Assembly (NCBI GenBank): GCA_964384205.1
Contig: CAYLKS010000002.1
Location: 1 to 64,000 of the forward strand
DNA length: 64,000 bases
Direction: 5' to 3'
Source of the DNA: CAYLKS01 sp964384205 [NCBI: uncultured bacterium]
GTDB lineage: Bacteria; JAGOEH01
Positions 8,421 to 16,352 of this stretch are shown here, piece after piece (the first letter of the stretch is position 1; every line of letters starts with the position of its first letter). Made by a program: the position numbers and the translations under genes. The notes under the pieces were generated by a model. That model saw only the letters and a list, made by a program, of their open reading frames with translations. It ran no database searches and had not been told where the DNA came from.

Positions 8421-9422
8421 TTTATCAAAGTTATTAGGAATTTCAAATTCTTTATCATCAATATTATCAAAAGAAATATTTATAAGCTCATACTTATAAG
8501 AAAAAAGTTTTTTATATCCATTTTGTCCTTTTTTATTTTTTTCTTTTGATATCTTTTTTACTAATCCAGAAAATCCCCCACTAAAACCTTTATCCTCTGA
8601 TTGAGATTTGTCATCGCCTTTATGAAAAAAAGCTCCATTTATCAAAATAGGATATCCTTTTATTTTTTTCAATTCTTCTATTTCATTATCATATTTAACA
8701 CTTTCTGTTTTTTCTCCTTTATTAATACTATTTAAATATCCAAACCAACTTTTACCAAAAATCTGATCATAATAATCCTGCTTTTTATATTCTAAACCCA
8801 ATAACTTATAATAAGGAACATAAAACTTTTTCTTTTCTTCAGAAACCTTTTTAAATAAATCAATATCATTTGAATTATATAAATCAATAAACATACTATC
8901 AGTTCTAATTTTTTTAGTTTCTAAATCCTGAACTTCACTCACATAGTAAATAATATAGTGATGCGTATCAAAATTATTTATTTTCTTATCTTCATTTTTA
9001 TCAATAACTTTGAACACTTCTCGCAATACTTTATATGATTTGTCTTCTTCAGATTCTTCCCCCTGTTCTATTTCTACCTCCTGTTTATCACTTTCAGTAA
9101 AAGGTGCCTCAAATTTTGAAATATCTCTTTCTGTATAAGTTTCATCAGCCAGATCTAAGTCATAAATGACTTTCTTTTTAAGATCATATATTGTTTCTTT
9201 ACCATCATTACTTAATAATTTTGCAGCTATTTTGCCCAAAAATCCCTTTGATTTAAACTTTGTGACACTGTGATCCTTCTTCCATTCTCCTTTATAATAT
9301 GAAATCGCAGAATATTTCATACTGCCAAGGCCCGAAAAACTAATATGAGCAACAAACTCTTCTTTTAAATCAGCAAAAGCCATAGCATAAATTGTCAAAA
9401 AAATAAAAATAAATCTTACCAT
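8415..9422 (-). CDS. Exported protein of unknown function
   Basis: The 335-residue product starts with a clear Sec signal peptide (MVRFIFIFLTIYAMAFA, likely cut after residue 17). The mature part is charged and Lys/Asp/Glu-rich, with YDLKKKVIYDLDLADETYTERDI (split here as two halves around residue 80) reminiscent of periplasmic DUF4412-like proteins, an acidic linker near 120-135, and a Gly/Ser-Lys-rich low-complexity stretch near 280. No enzyme motif is seen. The start was set at ATG 9422: GGAGG at 9430-9434 is 7 bases away, while it is only 1 base from the alternative ATG 9428. It follows the 150-residue gene by 30 bases and is the last gene before the hairpin at 8391-8420, so it may belong to the nqr transcript. 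Confidence 0.7.
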   Translation of the reverse strand: MVRFIFIFLTIYAMAFADLKEEFVAHISFSGLGSMKYSAISYYKGEWKKDHSVTKFKSKGFLGKIAAKLLSNDGKETIYDLKKKVIYDLDLADETYTERDISKFEAPFTESDKQEVEIEQGEESEEDKSYKVLREVFKVIDKNEDKKINNFDTHHYIIYYVSEVQDLETKKIRTDSMFIDLYNSNDIDLFKKVSEEKKKFYVPYYKLLGLEYKKQDYYDQIFGKSWFGYLNSINKGEKTESVKYDNEIEELKKIKGYPILINGAFFHKGDDKSQSEDKGFSGGFSGLVKKISKEKNKKGQNGYKKLFSYKYELINISFDNIDDKEFEIPNNFDKM

Positions 9423-9452
9423 ATTCATTCCTCCTTAAGAAATAAAATTATC

Positions 9453-9905
9453 TTATCTAAACAAAAAATCATACAAAAAAACTGGTTCCAATCTATATTT
9501 ACTTCCCTTTCCATAGAAAAAAACATGTTTTTCCATTAAATGAATACCCAATTGAGTAACCACAATAGTTTTATCCAATTTTGTATTTGTTATTTTTGCG
9601 TATATTTTATAATGTAAAGGTGGTTCCCCAAAAGGACATGGTAACATTCCTCTGCTCCAACGAACATTAATAATAAAATGCTCGTATCTTACATCTTCCT
9701 CAAGATTTTTCTTCCCAAAATCTATTAATTCCTGTAATTTTTTTGCCAATTCTACCTCTGATATTCCAAGCCGCTCTAATTCTCTTATATCTTCTTCTAT
9801 AATATCATGGATATGCCTTTTATCTTCTCCAATAAAACCATCTTTAGTAAGAATTCCTGGTAAAAAATTTCTATATAAGCTCTTTTCTAAAGGTGTTTCT
9901 TTCAT
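9453..9905 (-). CDS. Conserved-looking cytoplasmic protein of unknown function, last of the nqr cluster
   Basis: I do not recognise this 150-residue protein. It has no signal peptide or membrane segment. The N-terminal half is helical and acidic with several His residues (DKRHIHDIIEEDIREL), the middle holds WSRGMLPCPFGEPPLHYKI, and the C-terminal half looks like beta strands (KTIVVTQLGIHLMEKH). A good GAGGAG site precedes the ATG by 6 bases. It starts 17 bases after nqrF and is surely co-transcribed with it. The single Cys in the Pro/Gly-rich loop is not enough to suggest a cofactor. A role in assembling or regulating the NQR-type complex is an inference from position only. Confidence 0.65.
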   Translation of the reverse strand: MKETPLEKSLYRNFLPGILTKDGFIGEDKRHIHDIIEEDIRELERLGISEVELAKKLQELIDFGKKNLEEDVRYEHFIINVRWSRGMLPCPFGEPPLHYKIYAKITNTKLDKTIVVTQLGIHLMEKHVFFYGKGSKYRLEPVFLYDFLFR

Positions 9906-9922
9906 AAAATACTCCTCTTCTT

Positions 9923-11032
9923 CTATGCAAATGGATCATAAAAAATTCTATCATTGGTAATATTATTAGAATTAAGTACATTTATACATGCTTTTACCAT
10001 ACCAGGGCTACCACAAAGATACCCTTGTGCCTGAGAATTATCTCTATCCTTAATATATTTATTAATAACATCCGTAATACGTCCTTTTTCTCCTTCCCAT
10101 TTATCTTTATTAGTGGCAGCTGAAAGGGCAGGAATAAATTTAAAATTTGGAATATTTTGTTCAAAATATTCCATGACATCAAGATAAAACAGGTCTTTAG
10201 TAGTTCTTGCCCCAAAAAAGAACAATACATTTCTTTCAATTTTTTCATGTAAAATATGATATAAGATAGAAACTATAGGCGCCATTCCCGACCCACCGGC
10301 AATTAAATAAATATCACTTTCTCCTTCTCTCAAATAAAATTCTCCCATAGGCCCAATTATATTTAATACTTCTCCTTCCTTTAAAAAATCATGTACCCAG
10401 GTTGTACAAATTCCATCAGGCACTCTTCGTATCATCAATTCAATATAATTCTTCTCATAAGAAGGAGAGCAAATCGAATATGCCCTCATAACAGTTTCTT
10501 TTATATCTCCGTAAGGTTTAGTTTCAAGCTGTACATATTGCCCTGCTTTAAAATTTATCTCTTTAGGCTCGATTAATTCCAGATGTAACAATTTTATATC
10601 ATACGTTAAATCTTTCAAAAGAGCCAAGTTAGTTTTGTATTCTTTAATATTAAACAATTCTTCTGGTATTTGTATCTGAATATCTTTTTTTACCTTAACC
10701 TGACAAGCAAGCCTCATATTATTTTTCATTTCATCTTTGGAAAGCATTGGCTCTTCTGTAGGGAGCAACGGCCCTGCTCCATCTATAACCCTAACTTTAC
10801 AATAACCACAAGTTCCTCTTCCTCCACAAGCAGATGGAATAAATATTTTCTTCTCTTTTAAAGCAAAAAGGAGGCTTTTACCTCCATCAACTTCTATATC
10901 CTCCTCTCCATTTATATTAACCTTACAAACACCATAATCTGCAAAAATTTTTTCAGCAATAACTAAAATCAAAGCCAAAAAACCGGTTATACCTGATACT
11001 GATAATACTGTAATAATAATTTTTGAAACCAT
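9923..11032 (-). CDS. nqrF: NQR subunit F: NADH-oxidising [2Fe-2S]/FAD subunit
   Basis: This 369-residue protein is the electron-entry subunit of Na+-pumping NADH:quinone oxidoreductase. It has an N-terminal membrane anchor (about 3-22), a plant-type [2Fe-2S] ferredoxin domain with CGGRGTCGYC and a fourth Cys in RLACQVKV (about 65-115), then a ferredoxin-reductase module: RAYSICS for FAD, GGSGMAPI for NADH, and YLCGSPGMV near the C-terminus. Length is slightly shorter than Vibrio NqrF (about 408). I take ATG 11032, preceded by AAGGG, rather than an extension from 11077 that would overlap nqrE. RNF complexes use RnfB and RnfC instead, so the presence of this gene marks the cluster as NQR type. 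It begins 13 bases after nqrE. Confidence 0.92.
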   Translation of the reverse strand: MVSKIIITVLSVSGITGFLALILVIAEKIFADYGVCKVNINGEEDIEVDGGKSLLFALKEKKIFIPSACGGRGTCGYCKVRVIDGAGPLLPTEEPMLSKDEMKNNMRLACQVKVKKDIQIQIPEELFNIKEYKTNLALLKDLTYDIKLLHLELIEPKEINFKAGQYVQLETKPYGDIKETVMRAYSICSPSYEKNYIELMIRRVPDGICTTWVHDFLKEGEVLNIIGPMGEFYLREGESDIYLIAGGSGMAPIVSILYHILHEKIERNVLFFFGARTTKDLFYLDVMEYFEQNIPNFKFIPALSAATNKDKWEGEKGRITDVINKYIKDRDNSQAQGYLCGSPGMVKACINVLNSNNITNDRIFYDPFA

Positions 11033-11045
11033 AGTTTTTCCCTTT

Positions 11046-11636
11046 TTATTGTAATTGGACAATACCTGAGAAACCAATAAAAGCCATAGCCATTATACCT
11101 GCAATAATTAATGCTATACCGGGACCATGAAGAGCCGCAGGTATTTTCTTTTCCACTAATCTTTCTCTAATTGCAGCCATAGAAATAATAGCTAATGTCC
11201 ATCCAATTCCGCTTCCAGCTCCAAAAAGCACACTTTGAATAAAATTATAATGTCTTATTATCATAAATAATGATACACCCAAAATAGCACAATTAACTGT
11301 AATCAATGGTAAAAAAATACCAAGATTAATATATAAAACTTCAGAAAATCGTTCTATAATCATCTCAAGCAGCTGCACTACACCAGCAATAGTTGCTATA
11401 AACACAATAAATCTTAAATATTCTATATCAAATGGCAATAAAATATAATAATAAACTATATAATTAACTGCCGAGGTAATTGCAAGCACAAAAGTAACAG
11501 CAATTCCCAATCCAAATGCTGTTTTAATTTGCCTGGAAACTGAAAGAAAGGAGCACATTCCCAAAAAATAAACCAATAAAATATTCCCCGTAAAAATTGA
11601 TGCAATAAAAATCACTAAAGGTGATAACTCCGGCAT
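11046..11636 (-). CDS. nqrE: NQR subunit E (membrane subunit)
   Basis: The 196-residue protein has six membrane segments and belongs to the NqrE/RnfA family, which forms an inverted-repeat pair with NqrD and holds an intramembrane iron-sulfur centre with it. The two conserved Cys motifs are visible: LVYFLGMCSFLSVSRQI near residue 27 and FLPLITVNCAILGVS near residue 113. The form G-M-C-S-F matches NqrE, whereas RnfA normally reads G-L-C-P-F. The length is normal. It follows nqrD with two bases between stop and start. Confidence 0.92.
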   Translation of the reverse strand: MPELSPLVIFIASIFTGNILLVYFLGMCSFLSVSRQIKTAFGLGIAVTFVLAITSAVNYIVYYYILLPFDIEYLRFIVFIATIAGVVQLLEMIIERFSEVLYINLGIFLPLITVNCAILGVSLFMIIRHYNFIQSVLFGAGSGIGWTLAIISMAAIRERLVEKKIPAALHGPGIALIIAGIMAMAFIGFSGIVQLQ

Positions 11637-11638
11637 AT

Positions 11639-12280
11639 TTATCTCCTATTATTTAATTGTTTTAATTTATGATTATTTAATATCCAAATTAAAGATGCCA
11701 GCATAAAAAAACCACCTGGTGCCATTATCATAATGCTCCATTGTACCCATCCATCACTATAACCAAGCCATTGCATCAAAGGATCCATAACTCGAATACC
11801 TAAAATAGTACCAAATCCCAATAACTCCCTAAAAAAGGCGATTACTAACAAAATCCATGTATATCCCAAACCAGAAAAGATTCCATCAACAAAAGATAAT
11901 AACGGCTTATTAGAAGAAGCAAAAGCCTCAAGCCTTCCCATAATAATACAATTTGTAATAATCAAACCTACATAAGGTCCTAATGCTCGGCTAATATTAG
12001 GAACATAAGCTTTTAATATTATATCCACAATAACAACAAAACTTGATATTATCAAAGTTTGGACTATCATCCTGATCCTTGATGGAACTATATTTCTAAT
12101 TAAAGAAAGAACCAATGCTGAAAAAGCAGTAACAAATGTCAATCCCAATCCCATAATCAAGGTATTTAAAAACATATTTGTAACTGCTAAAGTTGAACAT
12201 ATTCCAAGTATTTGAACAATTACAGGGTTATCTCTCCATAAATCATCTATAATTATTTCCCCAATAGACTTAGCCTTCAT
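11639..12280 (-). CDS. nqrD: NQR subunit D (membrane subunit)
   Basis: This 213-residue, six-helix membrane protein is the partner of NqrE. The Cys motifs are QILGICSTLAVTNM (about 24-37) and GLIITNCIIMGRLEAFA (about 105-121), the latter a family hallmark. G-I-C-S fits NqrD better than RnfE (G-L-C-P). The start ATG overlaps the stop of nqrC by four bases (ATGA). It acts in the cytoplasmic membrane, passing electrons between the NqrF and NqrC cofactors and thereby driving Na+ translocation. Confidence 0.92.
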   Translation of the reverse strand: MKAKSIGEIIIDDLWRDNPVIVQILGICSTLAVTNMFLNTLIMGLGLTFVTAFSALVLSLIRNIVPSRIRMIVQTLIISSFVVIVDIILKAYVPNISRALGPYVGLIITNCIIMGRLEAFASSNKPLLSFVDGIFSGLGYTWILLVIAFFRELLGFGTILGIRVMDPLMQWLGYSDGWVQWSIMIMAPGGFFMLASLIWILNNHKLKQLNNRR

Positions 12281-12975
12281 AATGATAGCTCCTTAGAAAT
12301 TTTCCCCTTATTTTCTTTTATTAATTTTAAATAATCTTTTAGCTCATTATTTAACATATTTAAAACACCTCTTGATGTTAAAGTAGCTCCTGTTACTGCT
12401 TCAAATGTATTCGCAGAAACTTCAGTATTCAATTTTTCTTTTTTACGTACCATCTCTATCTTTTTTTCAGAAAAATTGGAAATATCTAAATTTCTAAAAT
12501 ATCTTTTAAACCAATGCTCTGTTATCCTCGCACCAAGTCCCGGTGTCTCTGATTGCTTTAAAAAATCCAATCCTAATAAATGTGAAAGCTGAAAATCTAC
12601 GGCACAAAAAGCCTGAATCTCTCCCCATAATCCTTTTCCACTAATATAAAAACCATACCCTGCTGCTTTGCCATTTTCAATATAAACAAAAATTTTTTTA
12701 TTAGCTAATTCAACTTCCCTTATTTTCTCATTATATACCTTAAATAACTCATCTTTATCCCAGGAAATATCTTGAGAAACTATATCAGCATCTATTTTAT
12801 CATCAGACAAGCCAACAGGATAAAGATTAAATGCATATAAAATAGATTTCATAACTTGAATTTTATAATTATCTTCTATTTTTTTAGAAGATAGCTCATT
12901 TGTAATAGCAAGAATAGTAATAAAAAAAATTGTAATTGCTACCATAAAGAAAATAGTATATAAAGCTTTCTTCAT
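12277..12975 (-). CDS. nqrC: NQR subunit C (covalent FMN subunit)
   Basis: The 232-residue protein has one N-terminal membrane helix and a periplasmic FMN-binding domain. KQSETPGLGARI (about 140-151) and TGATLTSRGV (about 195-204) are the family signatures; the last Thr of TGAT, about residue 198, is the expected phosphoester attachment site for FMN, a bond made by the ApbE/Ftp flavin transferase (not seen in the window). Length lies between RnfG (about 210) and Vibrio NqrC (257). The start is ATG 12975, five bases after AGG; a GTG two codons upstream is less well spaced. It follows nqrB by 13 bases. Confidence 0.9.
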   Translation of the reverse strand: MKKALYTIFFMVAITIFFITILAITNELSSKKIEDNYKIQVMKSILYAFNLYPVGLSDDKIDADIVSQDISWDKDELFKVYNEKIREVELANKKIFVYIENGKAAGYGFYISGKGLWGEIQAFCAVDFQLSHLLGLDFLKQSETPGLGARITEHWFKRYFRNLDISNFSEKKIEMVRKKEKLNTEVSANTFEAVTGATLTSRGVLNMLNNELKDYLKLIKENKGKISKELSL

Positions 12976-12988
12976 ATGCACCTACCAT

Positions 12989-13972
12989 TTATTTTTTTAA
13001 ACTATTTACAATATAATCAACTAAAGGATTAAACATATTACCCAACAATATTGCAAACATAACACCATCAGGAAAAAGAGAATAAAACCTTATAAGAAAA
13101 GTGAAAAATCCAACAAAAATCCCATATATCCCTTGACCTATTGTTGTTCTGGCTAAACTTACCGGATCTGTTATCATAAAAAATGCCCCAAATAAAATTC
13201 CACCAGATAATATCCCAAATAACGGATCTGGTACTTTTAAAGGGCTTACTATATGAAATATAAAATTAAATACAAAATATGAACCTAAAAAAGCAACCAC
13301 TGGTTTCCAATTAGCTATTTTTTTTATAATTAAATATAGACCGGCTATTATAATCAAAATAGCAGAAGATTCTCCAATACTTCCACCTCCAAGACCAATT
13401 GTACTCCCTAAATTTTGAAAACTACCATTTATATTACCTAATAATAATTTATCTAAAATATTTAAATTTGATGCTCCTTCTCTAAATGCAATCAATGGAG
13501 TAGCAGAAGTAATAGAACTTCCCTCAGGAAGATAATGCCAAAAAGCAAAGCCGCCTGGAAAATTCTTAAAATCAGCTGCTGCCATCCATCTATTTGTTAA
13601 ATATGAAGGAAAAGCAATATAAACAAAAGCCCTTCCAACCAAAGCAGGATTAAAGATATTAAAGCCAAACCCTCCAAATGCCATCTTACCAAATACTATA
13701 GCAAAACTACTCGCTATTACTACTATAAAAGATGGTATGGTGGGCGGTAAAGTCAAAGCAAGTAAAAGCCCTGTAACAACTGCTGCTTCTGAAATCTTTC
13801 CATTTTTTTTATTTTTCACAAATAACCACTCAGTTACAACTGCTGTAAATATAGATAACAAATCCACAAAAAGAACATACCACCCATAAAAATAAATTGA
13901 TAAAATAACTATTGGTAATAAGGCCAAAATAACTTTACGCATCGGAGGCTGCTTTTGAAAGCTAAAATTCAT
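12989..13972 (-). CDS. nqrB: NQR subunit B / RnfD family (membrane FMN subunit), short form
   Basis: This 327-residue protein is the large membrane subunit of the NQR/RNF family. Visible are FGGFGFNIFNPALVGRAF (about 98-115), the covalent-FMN motif TSATPL with Thr158 as the expected attachment residue, and FMITDPVSLARTT near 270. About ten hydrophobic segments are present. Vibrio NqrB is about 415 residues and RnfD about 350, so this protein lacks the N-terminal extension of true NqrB and is RnfD-like in length, although it sits with NqrC, D, E and F. It is the first subunit gene and no nqrA or rnfC lies upstream; a sensor kinase gene does, 54 bases away. Confidence 0.87.
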   Translation of the reverse strand: MNFSFQKQPPMRKVILALLPIVILSIYFYGWYVLFVDLLSIFTAVVTEWLFVKNKKNGKISEAAVVTGLLLALTLPPTIPSFIVVIASSFAIVFGKMAFGGFGFNIFNPALVGRAFVYIAFPSYLTNRWMAAADFKNFPGGFAFWHYLPEGSSITSATPLIAFREGASNLNILDKLLLGNINGSFQNLGSTIGLGGGSIGESSAILIIIAGLYLIIKKIANWKPVVAFLGSYFVFNFIFHIVSPLKVPDPLFGILSGGILFGAFFMITDPVSLARTTIGQGIYGIFVGFFTFLIRFYSLFPDGVMFAILLGNMFNPLVDYIVNSLKK

Positions 13973-14026
13973 AAATTCTCCTTTTCTCCTACCAAATCAT
14001 ATTAAATATCTTATCTTAATATAACA

Positions 14027-16204
14027 TTATTTTAAAAGTTTTTCTATTCTATTTTGAAGCTCCATAATATTAAAAGGCTTTAATAAGACATCAACAAAAC
14101 CATAGTCTCTACAATTTGACATTACTTCATTATCAGAATAACCGCTAATAGCAATAGCCATTATATCTTTATCTATTTTCTTTACTTCTCTTAAAGTTTC
14201 CAAACCTCCCAAACTACCTTCGATAATTAAATCTAAAATAAGTAGATCATAAGGTTTTTTTGAATATTTAGCTTCTTTAAACAATCTCACTGTTTCATCA
14301 AAATTAGTTGAAACATCAACTTTATATCCCAAAAATGTCAAACCTTCTTTTAAAACTTCTCTTATATCTTTTTCATCATCCATCAATAAAATTTTTTTTA
14401 TTTCTTTCTTTTTCTTAATTATCTTATCTTTCAATTTGCCCGCAGGCAAAAAAATATAAACACAAGTTCCTTTGCCTTCATTAGAATCTATAAAAATATA
14501 ACCGTTATGATTAAATATAATTTTAGAAACAATTGACAATCCCAAACCAACATGCCCTTGTTTCCTTGTAAAAAATGGCAAAAAAATATTACTAATATCT
14601 TTAGAAGAAAACCCTATTCCATTATCTTTAATAATAACAGTAACATAATTTAAAAAAGGTATATTAAACCTCTCAAAATCATCCTTACTTGATTTTCTTA
14701 AAATAACATCTATACGGGGTGTTAAAACATTTTTCAATGATTCAATAGAATTTTGAATAATATTCTCCAATACTATATTAAATTGTTCTTTTGAAAATTC
14801 TATATCAGGAATATCATCCTCAACAAATAAATTAATATAGGTTATATTCTTCTTTAATTCCATAATATAATTTAAAATAAATCTTCTAAAATTTCCATAC
14901 TGACGTACTGGTTTACCACCTTTTGTAAAAGAAATTAGCTGCTGATTTATTGATTTAGTTTTTAATGAAATATTAATAATTTTATCAAGAATAGAAAAAA
15001 CATTTTCTAAATCAAAATTTCCTGACTTTAACATTTCCTGAAGTAAATTTACATTAGCCACTATCGAAGTCATAATATTATTGTATCTATGAGCGATCCC
15101 GGATGCCAGTATAGAAACAGGCTCTATTAATTTATTAGTATCTCCTATAATATCTGTCTTAATATTATTCACTAAAAATAAGAATTTATCATTACTTAAA
15201 GAAATATAATTTATTATAACATTATCGATTTCTATTTGCTCATGGGAACTTATTTTCTTTTTTGATAATATATCATCAATATTTATCTGTTTATCTGATA
15301 TAAAAAAAGAATCTATAATCTGGAATCTCTTTAGCTCACTAATATATCCTAACATCTTATTATTAAAATCTATTACCTTTTTTTGCTTATCGATCAATAA
15401 AGCTCCTGTTTCCATCATATCAAAAATAGAAAAATCAAACAAATATCTATTTTTAGCCAATCTATATAAAATTAAATAAAAAGCATTAAGCATTTGAGAA
15501 AAAATATTAATTATATAATAATTTATCCTTTCTTTAAAATTAAGAACACAAAAACCTACTAATTTACTATAACTTCCTATTGATAATACAATTGTTTTAT
15601 AATTTTTATCTATTCCATTTGTAAAAATTACGGAATCCTCTGAAGTCTTTTCATAAAAAATATCTATTGAATCAAGCAGAGAAACTTTATCTAAAAAATA
15701 AACCTTATCAGTTACTTTCTCTTTAGTAATAGAATGGACAAGTTTAAACTTATTATCTTCTTTTAAATATAAATATACAGAAGAAGCGCCAGATTTATCT
15801 TTAAAAAAATGCATTACTTTTTTCCAATCAAATATACAATTTTTGGTAAAATCATCTATTGCTTCATATATAAATGAATATAGCAACTTCATTAGTCTTT
15901 TTTTATCATCAATAATAATAATAGTATTATCACCATCTATATTTACATTTATTTTTGTTAAATTATTATTAGCAGATATATAAAATTTTTTTGTTTTATA
16001 ATTAAGTTGTAAGTAATCCGATAATACATTGTTATCAAAATAAGTCAATAAAAAATCATTAACATTCAACTCAGATTTATCAATTTTTCTATTATAGAAA
16101 AATAACTCCCAATCTTCAAAATAGTTATTAATTTTAACAAATCTATCAAAGGAAAATTTTATAACTGGCATATTTAAATCAAATAAAAGATTTTTACTGA
16201 CCAT
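14027..16204 (-). CDS. Hybrid sensor histidine kinase with C-terminal receiver domain
   Basis: The 725-residue cytoplasmic protein has an unassigned N-terminal region (about 1-130), a probable GAF-like domain (about 140-250, SGASSVYLYL), a PAS-like segment (about 255-345, ETGALLIDKQKKVIDFN), a dimerisation helix with the phospho-acceptor His in GIAHRYNNIMTS (about 372), an ATPase domain with N-box QNSIESLKN, G1 KDNGIGF and G2 GHVGLGLSIV, and a receiver domain (about 605-725) with LLMDDE, phospho-acceptor Asp in LLILDLI and LLKPF. No membrane segment is present. No partner regulator is nearby, so output must come from phosphotransfer to another protein. The ATG at 16204 has AGGA seven bases upstream and a near-consensus promoter at 16230-16258. 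It lies upstream of nqrB on the same strand. Confidence 0.9.
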   Translation of the reverse strand: MVSKNLLFDLNMPVIKFSFDRFVKINNYFEDWELFFYNRKIDKSELNVNDFLLTYFDNNVLSDYLQLNYKTKKFYISANNNLTKINVNIDGDNTIIIIDDKKRLMKLLYSFIYEAIDDFTKNCIFDWKKVMHFFKDKSGASSVYLYLKEDNKFKLVHSITKEKVTDKVYFLDKVSLLDSIDIFYEKTSEDSVIFTNGIDKNYKTIVLSIGSYSKLVGFCVLNFKERINYYIINIFSQMLNAFYLILYRLAKNRYLFDFSIFDMMETGALLIDKQKKVIDFNNKMLGYISELKRFQIIDSFFISDKQINIDDILSKKKISSHEQIEIDNVIINYISLSNDKFLFLVNNIKTDIIGDTNKLIEPVSILASGIAHRYNNIMTSIVANVNLLQEMLKSGNFDLENVFSILDKIINISLKTKSINQQLISFTKGGKPVRQYGNFRRFILNYIMELKKNITYINLFVEDDIPDIEFSKEQFNIVLENIIQNSIESLKNVLTPRIDVILRKSSKDDFERFNIPFLNYVTVIIKDNGIGFSSKDISNIFLPFFTRKQGHVGLGLSIVSKIIFNHNGYIFIDSNEGKGTCVYIFLPAGKLKDKIIKKKKEIKKILLMDDEKDIREVLKEGLTFLGYKVDVSTNFDETVRLFKEAKYSKKPYDLLILDLIIEGSLGGLETLREVKKIDKDIMAIAISGYSDNEVMSNCRDYGFVDVLLKPFNIMELQNRIEKLLK

Positions 16205-16229
16205 CAATAAATCCTTTTAGTATAATATA

Positions 16230-16258
16230 ATTATAGAGAAAATTCTTTCTAATGTCAA
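16230..16258 (-). promoter_or_regulatory. Sigma-70-type promoter for the kinase-nqr unit
   Basis: Read on the - strand: TTGACA (16258-16253), 17 bp, TATAAT (16235-16230), a consensus match in both hexamers. Transcription would start near 16223, leaving a leader of about 19 bases to the kinase ATG. No other promoter is evident before nqrB, so this one may drive the whole nqr cluster. Confidence 0.8.
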
Positions 16259-16352
16259 GCTTATTTAAAAAACAAAAAATCTTCTTATTAAGACAAATAT
16301 TTATAAAAACAAAAATTTAACAACTATTAATGAATTTTTTATAATACACCTT

